Below are positions 55,283 through 64,000 of a stretch of DNA of 64,000 nt, piece by piece. This stretch comes from Armigeres subalbatus (taxonomy: Eukaryota; Arthropoda; Insecta; Diptera; Culicidae). Location of the stretch: NCBI RefSeq assembly GCF_024139115.2, contig NC_085141.1, forward strand, positions 407,861,612 through 407,925,611. The letters are read 5' to 3'. The notes below the pieces were generated by a model, which worked only from the letters and a program-made list of their open reading frames with translations, did not search any database and was not told the DNA's origin. Each line of letters starts with the position of its first letter. Position 1 is the stretch's first letter. The position numbers and the translations under genes were made by a program.

Positions 55283-55600
55283 CAGAAAGGTGAGGGAGCT
55301 ATGAGAGGATAACCTTACCAGTCGGCATAAGCCATTACCCGGTTCGTCGGTGTCTGGTTGCAGATTTCTATGCTACTAAAAAAAATCAAACATACAAGTG
55401 ATTTTACTTGGAAATGCAAATGACTTGTCGGCTTCCATCAAAGCGAGCATCATGTCAACATTTTCCTACCATTTTTAAATAAACCTGCATCCAGACACGA
55501 CCGGCGCTGGTATTGCCTAATTTAGAGGATTAGTTCTTTGTGTAATTACAGCTGAGCTGGCAATAGCGGAGTAGTAACCGTAGTCATGATCATGCACATG
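55283..55600 (+). mobile_element. Retroposon 3' domain, plus-strand copy, rearranged
   Basis: The main body at about 55430-55600 follows the 50481-50705 copy: GACTTGTCGGCTTCCATCAA, CCTGCATCCAGACACGACCG, GGCGCTGGTATTGC, GTAATTACAGCTGAGCTGGC, CGGAGTAGTAACCGTAG and a short ATGATCATGCAC tail. At 55283-55305 a piece of the far 3' end (CCAGAAAGGTGAGGGAGCTA) lies in the opposite orientation, so the copy is rearranged or two copies overlap. Confidence 0.7.
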
Positions 55601-58600
55601 GTCACCCGAGCAGCACACATGTGGAACAGGGGTTTCTGTTGCCTATATGCAACTAAATTTGGTTACATTTGAGTTCCAGCAATCAAATATGTCCGAGTTG
55701 TGCTGCAAGGGTGGGGTTCTGCGAACTCCAAGTGCCAACAAAAATTGCCTATTTTCTGCTCAAGCTTTTGTTTTACAGGTTTAATTGACCAAGAATCGTA
55801 TCGAAAATACTTCAACCACATAACTGAGGAATGAGGATATTCCACAACAAAAGTATGTATGAATTGATATGAAATGATTTTTTTTCCTTTTACGAACAAA
55901 ACATCACGAGTCAGTCAAAAAGCCGCTTGGTGCGGTTTGGCAGAACCCCGACCACATGCCGTTGAATTTGTAATAGAAGAAGAAATCTCCTCACAGAATC
56001 TGAAACTCAAAAACTGGCTATGTTTGCTCTCTTCCAAGTGTTACGAAACTGTATTGTCCTGTAAAATGTATTGCCCAAGAACCAATTCGATCGTAAATTA
56101 CCTTGCGTGATTTTAGTTCAAACGTAATCTCAACCTACGCAATCTTAAACTGCTCCCAAAGTCTCTCGAAATCGAAGTGAATACTTCTTCGTTCAAATCC
56201 CACCGAGTAACAAGTGTGGGACGCACTTATTACACAAGCCACTCATTATTGACACTTTTAGCAACCGGCGGCAGTTGGGATCAGCATTTGGGTATAACAA
56301 GATTCAGTGGAACAAAAAAATCTGCAAAAAACCTGCAAAAAACCTGTCCTGTAACCTCCCACACTGAATATCACCAATTTCAACCGTATAGCCTCTGCTT
56401 CCATCGTATACTGCGGATCACTTTAATGGCCACTCCATACCAATAATGGGCCACGGATGGTCGTTCATGTTGCAAAGACTTTGACGAATGCTCTCAGCGG
56501 CGGGCACTTGTCGTAATGGCGAATTTCCAACTACGGCCTAAGCGCAGTGTGCAGTTCAACTATCGAGCCGAAATCGTGATTACTTGTCGGTAATCCATCC
56601 AGTTCGAAAAGTTTCGGCATCCGCGATCCACAATGACTGGCTCATTATTAATTTGCGTTCGGTGCGCACTTTTCGCGGGTGAATAATGATGCTTGTAAAG
56701 ACGATTAATGGCTCCGATCGGGATCAGAAACGACAACGACGATGCGAGATGGTGCGAACCCACGCAGAGTGACCTGTTCCCGGGATCCCGAATTAATTCG
56801 ACCGAGACTGCGCCTTGGCCACACAGTCAGGCACAAGTCTAGTTGAGGGGGGGGGGCATTGACACGGCAGAAGCAATTATCGGCCGAATTAAATGGGACT
56901 CTTAATTTCCGAATAAGCCCGTCTACTAGCGCGACGCCTTGATATATGGGCATAATGATTCGCGGAAACGCGAAAGCTGAAGTTTTGGCGCAGAAGAATT
57001 GACACCTTTGTTCGTCCGGCAGGGAGCTTTCGGGGATCTGGAATTCGGGAATTTAATTGTCTGTGGAGTCCCATCGGTTTCGTTCGCCGATCGACGGGGG
57101 GTTTGACTTATGAGCTTTTGAATCAAGGGATTAGAGGCTGGAGTGAGCAATTTGAAATGACTTGGCTGTCAAAATATTGTTGTCCCGTGTTAGGAATTTT
57201 GTGCTGTCCGGAATCAGTGAAGAGATGGAGCGAGCCAAAAACGTTTTTAAAAAGTCATCATATAGCAGTTTTGTAGCGGGACAGAACTCAGTCCCAAACT
57301 AATCTTCGAAAGGACAGAGCGCAGATTGTCATAAATCCCGTACTTCGCAAAATATTCGATGGGCGTCGGCTATCAATATTCATGTCCAACGCGCGGTGAG
57401 CCGACAGGGCATTAGCATTCGCGTGATGGACAGCCTAAAGTGTCGATTTCGCGCTGATGATGACCATCATCATTCGTCGACCGAACCCTACCCACCGAAC
57501 GGATTCCACTTAATTTGAAATTCATTGAAGACGCGCTTTATCACAAATTTGCCGTCGCTGGTTGGTTTCTTCAGACCGCACAAACAAGGAGCTCAGCAGC
57601 ACCCCGGACAAAAACACTTCACGTTCATTATCTCATTAGGGTTACGACAGATATTTCCGCCCGAGGCATCTTAGGATCGAACTCTAATGAAAATTACTCT
57701 TTTTTTGCTATAACTCAATCCAATCAGAACGTAGCCTCTGATCTGAAGTAATAGCAAAAGAATGTTGTTTCCATTGATTTTCAGACCTATGATGGGATTT
57801 ACCCGGGCGGTAATACCCGTTGTAACCCTATACCCTCCAGGACAGAAATCGCCGACGAGCGACGAGTGGTGCAATTTTCGAGCGGATTGCTGTCGAAAAG
57901 GGTTGAACCTTTGAAAAATTACTTCGATCAATCTGCTGTGCGATCTTCGAGTTTCACAGACAGTGTGACACATAGTGACCACGAACAGAATTGAGAGTCA
58001 CAGCTTCATGAAAAAGCGCGACAATATACAAAAGATTGCCAGACAATGAAATGACAGAAATAAATCATCGGATGTGCCAGACTGGGAAAAAAATGGCTGC
58101 TGTGAAAAGGGGTGTTGTTTACATCGAAGAGAAGAAGATCGAAATGTTTTAATAGGACGGCATGATGAAGAAAATTTTATTCACACTAGACGAACCTGTC
58201 CGATCTTGAGCGGGTTGTTTCTTCTTCGTCATAATTCTCAATCGTTTAGTCGTCGCCCTCTAGATCGATTGAACTTAAGCTTGATAGTTTTCTTCAGAAC
58301 TCATGAGAATGTTTTTGTTTTTTTTTAACTTTCCCAGCGAAATGTTCTATCTTTTCATACATATACCGAAACAGCTGATCCCAAGATTGAGGACTGTCTC
58401 GAAGATAATTTATTCACATTATTTTTTTCTGACAAAAACGGATGAATTTTAAGAATTTCTTATAAATTGTCTAGCATTATATGTTAATTCTGTTTGTTTA
58501 GTTTTATGAAAAAATATAATATTGAATACTCCACTCCACACTACACTATTCCAACATTTATCCAAGTATTTTTCTCCTAGTTACAAATCGGCATGATATT

Positions 58601-60070
58601 GCTTCGTTTTGTAAAATTGATTACTTTCTGGTCCATATTCCGTCACTTTATCTCGTTTTTCTTCCTTTTTCCGATAGGTTAGCGAATGTGTAGTATTCCC
58701 CAAGCTTTTTGGCCGTGAATTTTTATCTTTACGGAGTGGGTTTCGCTTGATCAAATTATTCATCTCGATGCTCTTCTTACGGAGCCATGTGTCCACGACT
58801 CGGATACAACAATTTTTTAACAAACAAACAAATCTGATTCGAAACTTAACATATGAATACATCGAATGCAGGATAAAACATGAGCTAGTAACACTTTGAA
58901 AGTGGATAACTTATTTTCGATACAGTCCATAGTCTGCCACATATGATTCTTTAGACCCCGTATCAACAATTTAAGAAACAAAGAATCGTCTGTTACAGAA
59001 TGGTGAACGAGAAAGACAAAACTTTATATTTAATCTTTTATCTCAAACAATTTTCATCAGCTAATTTAACTACCAATTATTTATTATTTTTATGAAGCCC
59101 ATTGGCCTTCTTTGTCAGCTCACTTCTAAACATATTCATATTCAGCTCTGCACTGTCAATTTTCGGAATGAATATGGGTCAGTGAGTATTTATTTAAATT
59201 TCACAAATTATTAAATTACCGTAAAACTGCACACATTTCTGATGATTCAAATAAATACACACATATTTAATATCTCGACGTTCAATTGAGGCGCATTTTT
59301 AGCGGCAAATGTCAACATAATCAAGGCTAATTATGTTTTTGAAATAAGTGAATCTATGAAGAAGTAATCTGAGTAAGTCATTCTATGTTTTAAATATTCA
59401 TGCGACGCTTGTCAAAAATCGGGGTGAAGTTGCTTCATGAAGATGAATATTTCATGCTCTGATTGTAGAGATGGATTTTCTTCGGCTGCTGTCCCGACGC
59501 GCTTGCCAAACACAAATTTACAAACCCAGCCACATTTCACAATGATCTCCTTTTCAAAACAATAAGGTTTTGCATTTAAAAAATGTTTTTAAAATAGGCC
59601 TGGGGAAAAACGCTCGAATGGTGGTCTAAAATGACTCGATTGCATGTAATATGATGATGAACGCATGGTTATTTGTTTTTTTTTCTTAATGGATTGAACT
59701 AGAATCTTAAGGATGTGGTGGAAGAATAGCAAATCGTAAAATTTGAGTGAATATGAAGGGATTTCGCTATTTTTTTTTTTCAATGGAGCTCAATGATGGA
59801 TAACTATAGTTTATTATTTATAATTATTTACATATAATTATAGTTATGAATACTTTCGAATGATCGACTGTTTATTGTTATTTCAACTTAAAACGGCTAC
59901 GCAGTCTTTAAGAATTAAAACAAGATTTATATTTGTCCAACGTTTCGACTTATGAATTGTAATGGTAATATTCGTTTATAAATGTACTACAACAGATTTT
60001 ATAGTTGATTTTATGAGTGAGGCCATTTTGCCCCGGGTGCATTTTGGACCGTTCTCCCTATTCTGTTCGG
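55601..60070. other. Mostly unassigned DNA, partly GC-balanced
   Basis: I found no TE protein or clear terminal repeats. 56450-57980 has balanced composition and looks unique, like the 6.7-11.6 kb block. A run of G lies at about 56848-56857. Frames here are short and mutually overlapping. A T-rich, low-complexity zone spans about 58320-60000. Confidence 0.4.
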
Positions 60071-60295
60071 AGGGGAAATGCCAACTTGACTCTGTAATTT
60101 CAAATTTTCGGGTGGCAGTAGGCCATGCTTTTCCAATTTACATAAAGGGGAAATGTGACTCGTCTCTAGAAATTTCAATTTTTCGGATGGTAGTAAGCCA
60201 TGCTTTTCCAATTTCAATGAAGGGGAATTGTAAGTCCACTGACTTCATGATTTTTTTTTTCATTTTTTTTTTCTGGTTACGGCATGCTTTTTCAA
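60071..60295. repeat. 75-bp tandem repeat, three units
   Basis: Units start at 60071, 60146 and 60221, each beginning AGGGGAAWTG and containing GCCATGCTTTTCCAATTT. The period is exactly 75 bp (25 codons), so a frame stays open through it on the plus strand (59962-60354) and another on the minus strand (60011-60217). The third unit is the most decayed and holds two T runs. Confidence 0.9.
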
Positions 60296-60984
60296 GAAGT
60301 GCTGAATTGAAATCTCTAACTGTTGAGAAATTTTGTGAAACAGCGCGTTTATGAAAGAACGAAAGAACTAAACGAATTGCTTTTATTGTTTTACTTTATT
60401 GATTTTTATTATTATTTCAACTGTTTTTTTGTTTGTTTTACATATAGCTTTCTTTTATTTTCATGTTATACCTTCATTCTGCAGTATCGTGAAAAGTTTT
60501 ATCATTATGATTCACGGAACTCATTACTTTATACATAGATTATATGTACTGGCCATGATCGCATATTTGTAACATTTGCATTTTGGTTGACTTTGTAAAT
60601 CTTTTGTCAATCCTCCCCATAAACTCAATTATTTCCAGTTTACCACATATAAGCAAGAAAGTGAAGCCTATTTTACTGTTGTGGAATTAGGTATGGTAAA
60701 TTGAGCTTTCTGACCGATTCACATGCTTTTACAAAATGAACAAAATTGCGAGTGTCACAAATAAGCGATTATGTGCAGTGTAGGCCGACAGCAAATACTT
60801 CGATCTTATCGGGTTATAATAGCAAATTTGAATTTTATCGCAGGTTTAAAGGAACCCAAGGTTGAACTACAGGTAAAAATAATTTTGTCGTACACTGCTC
60901 CATAATAAGAATGTTTTTATTTTTAAACATAAGTTAGGTTTTGGCGAAATTGAACTGAAATTTGGTGAATTATTACCTCCAGAA
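60296..60984. other. Unassigned, T-rich DNA
   Basis: No recognisable repeat or coding signal. Confidence 0.35.
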
Positions 60985-61310
60985 AATACGTTAACTACCA
61001 ACAATGGATTTTATTCAGAATACCATTCAAATTCTTTTCAGAATCGCAAACAGATTCTATTTAGAACCTTCAATCGGATTCTGTTCAAAATCTCAAACAG
61101 AATCCTAAACAGACTGTATTTGACTGAAAAGGATTCTACCCTGATCGGATTCTGTTCAGATTCCCAAATAAAATCTTTTCAGAATCTCAAACGGATTCTG
61201 TTTAGATTCCCAGGCGGATTCTGTTCGGAATTACTGACGGATTTTATTTATAATCTCGAACGAATTTTGCTCAGAATCTGGAGTGGATGCTGCCATTTCT
61301 CAATAGAGTT
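60985..61310. repeat. Degenerate ~27-bp array of CGGATTCTGTTCAGAATCYC units
   Basis: About a dozen variants of CGGATTCTGTTCAGAATCTC with AAA follow one another. GATTCTG and CAGAATC are reverse complements, so each unit is partly self-complementary. Decay increases toward both ends. Confidence 0.8.
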
Positions 61311-61483
61311 TTTCTCTGAACCCCTTCGTTATTTGCTACGACAAGTTATAGTGAACAATAATCCTCGAGACGGGAAAAACATAAGATCAAAATTACAGAA
61401 TCAATTGTCACCTGATGAAAATTCATTTCAGTGGCAGTCAAAACTTGAACATGTTTAAAATCTGGTAATCACTTTGTCTTGTA

Positions 61484-61540
61484 CATTAGACCTCTTAATT
61501 TTTTCAAAAAGTATCAAAAATTCAACCGGTCAGCCCAGAG
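61484..61540 (+). repeat. Dispersed ~57-bp block, copy B
   Basis: ATTAGACCT, TTTTTCAAAAAGTATCAAAA and TTCAACCGGTCAGCCC match the minus strand of 30185-30245. The block continues as AGAGTCCCAAT, where the MITE at 61548 has inserted. Confidence 0.7.
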
Positions 61541-61547
61541 TCCCAAT

Positions 61548-61938
61548 CAGGCTTGTAAAATGTCATCTGCATGTCATTTGACTAATTTGTTCATAACTTT
61601 CTTCAGAAGCCAAATTTATTCCATATTTTTAGATGTACTCATAACGCTTGAGTAAGGGTATATTTTTGTCCAAGGGTACATTGATCTAAATATTACATAT
61701 GAGGCTGGATAGTGAAAACTCTCCAAAATGTCACGTGTCATTTGACATAATGTCATTTGAATGACATTTTGCCTCCCACGCCTCAGATTAGATATTAACA
61801 GCAATGTCTTGTTAGACAAAGTTGTAGGTACATTTAAGCGCCATAAGTTCGCCATACATCAATAATGATGGCTACCTTCAGAAAAAAAAGTTCTGGGAAA
61901 ATTATACAAACGAATGCAAATGACATTTTACAACACTG
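61548..61938. mobile_element. 391-bp hAT-like MITE with perfect 8-bp duplication
   Basis: GTCCCAAT is present at 61540-61547 and 61939-61946. The ends CAGGCTTGTAAAATGTCAT and, reversed, CAGTGTTGTAAAATGTCAT match except at two or three sites. ATGTCATTTGAATGACAT in the middle is a further palindrome. CAG ends plus an 8-bp duplication are the hAT signature. There is no transposase. Confidence 0.92.
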
Positions 61939-62040
61939 GTCCCAATTCTCATGCTAAAATAAGCCTCCTGTTCAGCTAATTCGGATAAAATTTCGAGGTG
62001 GCTCAAGTCAATTTAGTGTTTTTGAACTATTTTCAATTAG

Positions 62041-62261
62041 GAATTCTTCAAACATTTATTCGAACAAAGAAGCATTGGTTTTCGATGACGTTTGATGCTT
62101 ACAACAATTTTATTTATTTATTATTATAATGATGCTTACAACAAACGACTTCCAAATTTGGTTCATTGCACCATATGTCTGTATGCTTTTACCATCGCGT
62201 GCATCGTAGTAACAAGTGAAATCAAAGCTTCTTTGTTCGAACAACTTGTTTGAAGAAATTC
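62041..62261. mobile_element. 221-bp MITE with ~35-bp ends, itself interrupted
   Basis: The left end GAATTCTTCAAACATTTATT, followed by CGAACAAAGAAGC, pairs with the reversed right end GAATTTCTTCAAACAAGTTG, followed by TTCGAACAAAGAAGC. A 23-bp insertion lies inside at 62108-62130. No target duplication could be fixed for the MITE itself. Confidence 0.75.
62108..62130 (-). mobile_element. 23-bp tail-only retroposon insertion
   Basis: GATGCTTACAACAA occurs exactly at 62094-62107 and 62131-62144. Between them lie only 23 bp which, on the minus strand, read ATTATAATAATAAAT then AAATAAAA. This equals a LINE-type simple tail such as the one at about 54228-54248. A 14-bp duplication around bare tail sequence is best explained by an extreme 5' truncation during target-primed insertion. 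Confidence 0.75.
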
Positions 62262-62382
62262 TAACGTGTAAATTTATGACAAATGTTCAGCTTCCGATTT
62301 TTAAGAATTTAACGGTAGATCGCACATTGGCAATTGTAGTACTCAAAGATCCAGAGAAAGAAGAGGAATAATAATATAATCA

Positions 62383-62480
62383 GTGGCGCCGGGAGTGGGT
62401 GGGACAAGTAGGACATGTCCTACGCATGAAAATACCTGGGTAGGACAGTCGAAGCATTGTCCTACCCATGGTTCTGGTAA
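62383..62480. mobile_element. Possible hAT-type end (CAGTGGCGCCGGGAG)
   Basis: CAGTGGCGCCGGGAGTGGG resembles a hAT terminus. Inside, GTAGGACATGTCCTAC is a short palindrome, and GTAGGACAG and TGTCCTACCC follow. The opposite end was not found. Confidence 0.35.
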
Positions 62481-63055
62481 GAACATATCATGTGGATATC
62501 TAAAGGATCTAATTAATAATTTAAAATATCATTCAAAGGTAATCAGAGATTTGAAGGTTTCGAGGTTTCCGTACGGCCGTAATAGTAAAGGAAAAATACG
62601 AAAGGCTCCTCATGTGAGGATTTCAATTCCAAAAAATGCTCAATGATGTATTGAGATTTTCCAAGAAGTCTTGAAGTTTTTAATAGTTTCTGTTCTTCCG
62701 TAAAATTGTTGAAAAATTTCTGCAAGTCAGGGAGTGTCAGGCTAAGTGAATTTATAAAATTTTATGAGATTTTCCAGAGCAGGTGAATTAACCATAAGTT
62801 GGATATATAAACAATGATATAGCGTAGCTCAATTTATCCTAGGTGATTGTACTTGTCAATGGTTTCTACTCCGGATCGGATCAGAACTGATGTAAATTGC
62901 ACTACGATCCAAATGTATAAAAATTGGGATCTACCATATTCTAGAAGGACACTTTTCAGCAGCCCTCAAATATTGAACAATAACGTCGCCAGTCATTTGG
63001 GAAAAGAGAGAAATGTTAGTCTATAGCTATTGTTGTTACTAAAGACCGAGAATAC
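62481..63055. other. Unassigned
   Basis: Nothing recognisable is seen. Confidence 0.35.
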
Positions 63056-63063
63056 CTGTACAT

Positions 63064-63732
63064 TAGAGTGATTCAAAATTTGACTTTTTTGCTCCCCGAT
63101 GCTTAATCGATTGGATTTGCCATTTTAATAATCCTCCTAAATTTTTAGCTAATTTGGATGTAATTTGAGTGAGCACGCGCAGCTTGAAGTTTGTATGAAA
63201 ATTACTATGAAAACAGTAACTTTTGTGGAAAACCGTTCCTCAACGATTCCCATTAAGTTCTAATAATATATGAGTACATTGGCAACATAGGAAATTTAAC
63301 AAAGAAGCAGATCGTCTTTGTTGCGAAACGATTTGTTGCTTGCAAGAAAAGTTATTAAGGAAATACTAAATCGTTGGAAATTCAATTTAACATGTAAAAG
63401 AATAACATCAATATCAATAATGAGCCTTTTAGTTTACTTCATAACTTTGCTTCCAAACAACAAATCGCTTCGCAACAACGACAGGCTTTCAGCATAGGAA
63501 GTATTCTATGCAGTCAACGTGTTAATTATATTAAAATAGTTCATGGGCCACCTCAAGGAACGGTCTCTCACATAAGGGTCGTTTTTCACAGTAATGTCCA
63601 TACAAACTTCAAACTGCGCGTGCTCACTCAAATTACATCCAAATTAGCTAAAAATTTAGGATGATTATTAAAATGGCAAATGCAATCGTTTAAGCATAGG
63701 GGAGCAAAAAAGTCAAAATTTGAATCACTCTA
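63064..63732. mobile_element. 669-bp hAT-like MITE with long inverted arms
   Basis: The flanks CTGTACAT (63056-63063) and CTGTGCAT (63733-63740) form an 8-bp duplication with one mismatch. Both ends read TAGAGTGATTCAAAWTTTGA, and the arms stay paired for about 190 bp, through TTTTTTGCTCCCC, AATTTTTAGCTAATTTGG and GAGTGAGCACGCGCAG. A second inverted pair (GTTGCGAAACGATTTGTTG and its reverse near 63455-63480) continues toward the centre. Confidence 0.88.
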
Positions 63733-63847
63733 CTGTGCATCCCCACGATATCACAGAAAGTTTCGTTATTTGGTTAATTCGGTAGGATAGAGATCGATTA
63801 TTCACTATGGAAAATGATGTATAGTCTATGCCATTTTTTTATAAATA

Positions 63848-63914
63848 GGGACGAGCCTGGGATTGAGTCCACGACCTCCTGTCTGTAGTTACTAGACTAG
63901 CGAGCTTTTCCAAA
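63848..63914 (-). mobile_element. tRNA-like SINE head fragment
   Basis: On the minus strand GCTCGCTAGTCTAGTAACTA is a box-A-like start, and GGAGGTCGTGGACTCAATCC resembles the T arm with box B, one base from the GGGTTCAATCC of the copy at 45610-45682. The rest of the SINE is not visible. Confidence 0.6.
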
Positions 63915-63970
63915 AGCTCAAAATCTAAACAAGGATATGCTAGGAAACCGTACGAATATGCAAATATGAA

Positions 63971-64000
63971 GTAGGGGAACGGTTCGCCACTTCATCTCAT
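63971..64000 (+). mobile_element. Start of a MITE cut by the window edge
   Basis: AGGGGAACGGTTCGCCACTT matches the left end of the element at 6341-6572 at most positions. The remainder lies outside the window. Confidence 0.55.

Overview
The window looks like transposon-rich intergenic DNA from an insect, most likely a culicine (Aedes-type) mosquito. This rests on the repeat content: tRNA-headed SINEs, RTE-like LINEs with a short-word tail, BEL/Pao, copia and Penelope-like fragments, many small hairpin DNA elements (MITEs), and minisatellites of the TTGGCCGAA and GAGAAGTGAGAAGT kind that I associate with mosquito genomes. The species call is inference. I found no intact host gene. Every recognisable coding stretch is a broken transposable-element ORF.

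Layout. 0-6 kb: a SINE, a decayed LINE on the + strand, two minisatellites, and a 5'-truncated RTE-like LINE on the - strand carrying a nested 369-bp MITE. 6-6.7 kb: a 191-bp near-perfect palindrome and two small MITEs. 6.7-11.6 kb: apparently unique DNA without a recognisable exon. 12.0-25.4 kb: a 13.4-kb satellite built from 4-6 bp words of the form G(G)A..CT, edged on both sides by an AT-richer 11-mer. 25.6-28.1 kb: a decayed ~140-bp tandem array, a collapsed copia fragment (-) and a BEL/Pao fragment (+). 28.2-29.7 kb: a TA-flanked DNA element with a possible pogo/Tigger remnant. 29.95-30.2 kb: a Penelope-like RT fragment. 32.6-35.9 kb: a second, much fuller RTE-like LINE (-) with endonuclease and RT. 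36.0-37.9 kb: three fold-back elements in a row, one holding tRNA-like sequences.

37.9-41.2 kb is mostly unassigned. 41.2-42.8 kb is a palindromic GAGAAGTGAG array. 42.8-44.1 kb is a TA-flanked element with repeated subterminal motifs. 44.96-46.25 kb holds the most unusual single element: a 1.24-kb composite retroposon with a 23-bp target-site duplication, a head of six 99-bp tandem repeats, a tRNA-like middle and a 3' domain shared with two other loci here. 46.8-48.4 kb has fold-back elements including a 700-bp hairpin with a perfect 8-bp duplication. 49-51 kb has inverted minisatellites, SINE-like pieces and a purine-rich array. 51.5-60 kb is mostly unassigned with small retroposon scraps. 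60-64 kb has a 75-bp tandem repeat, a decayed array, two hAT-like MITEs with 8-bp duplications and SINE ends.

No host pathway can be described. The interest lies in how the repeats are built: word-like satellite evolution, a composite retroposon, extremely short retroposon insertions with clear target duplications, and a high density of fold-back DNA. Coordinates of decayed repeats are approximate. Those given with target duplications were counted base by base.
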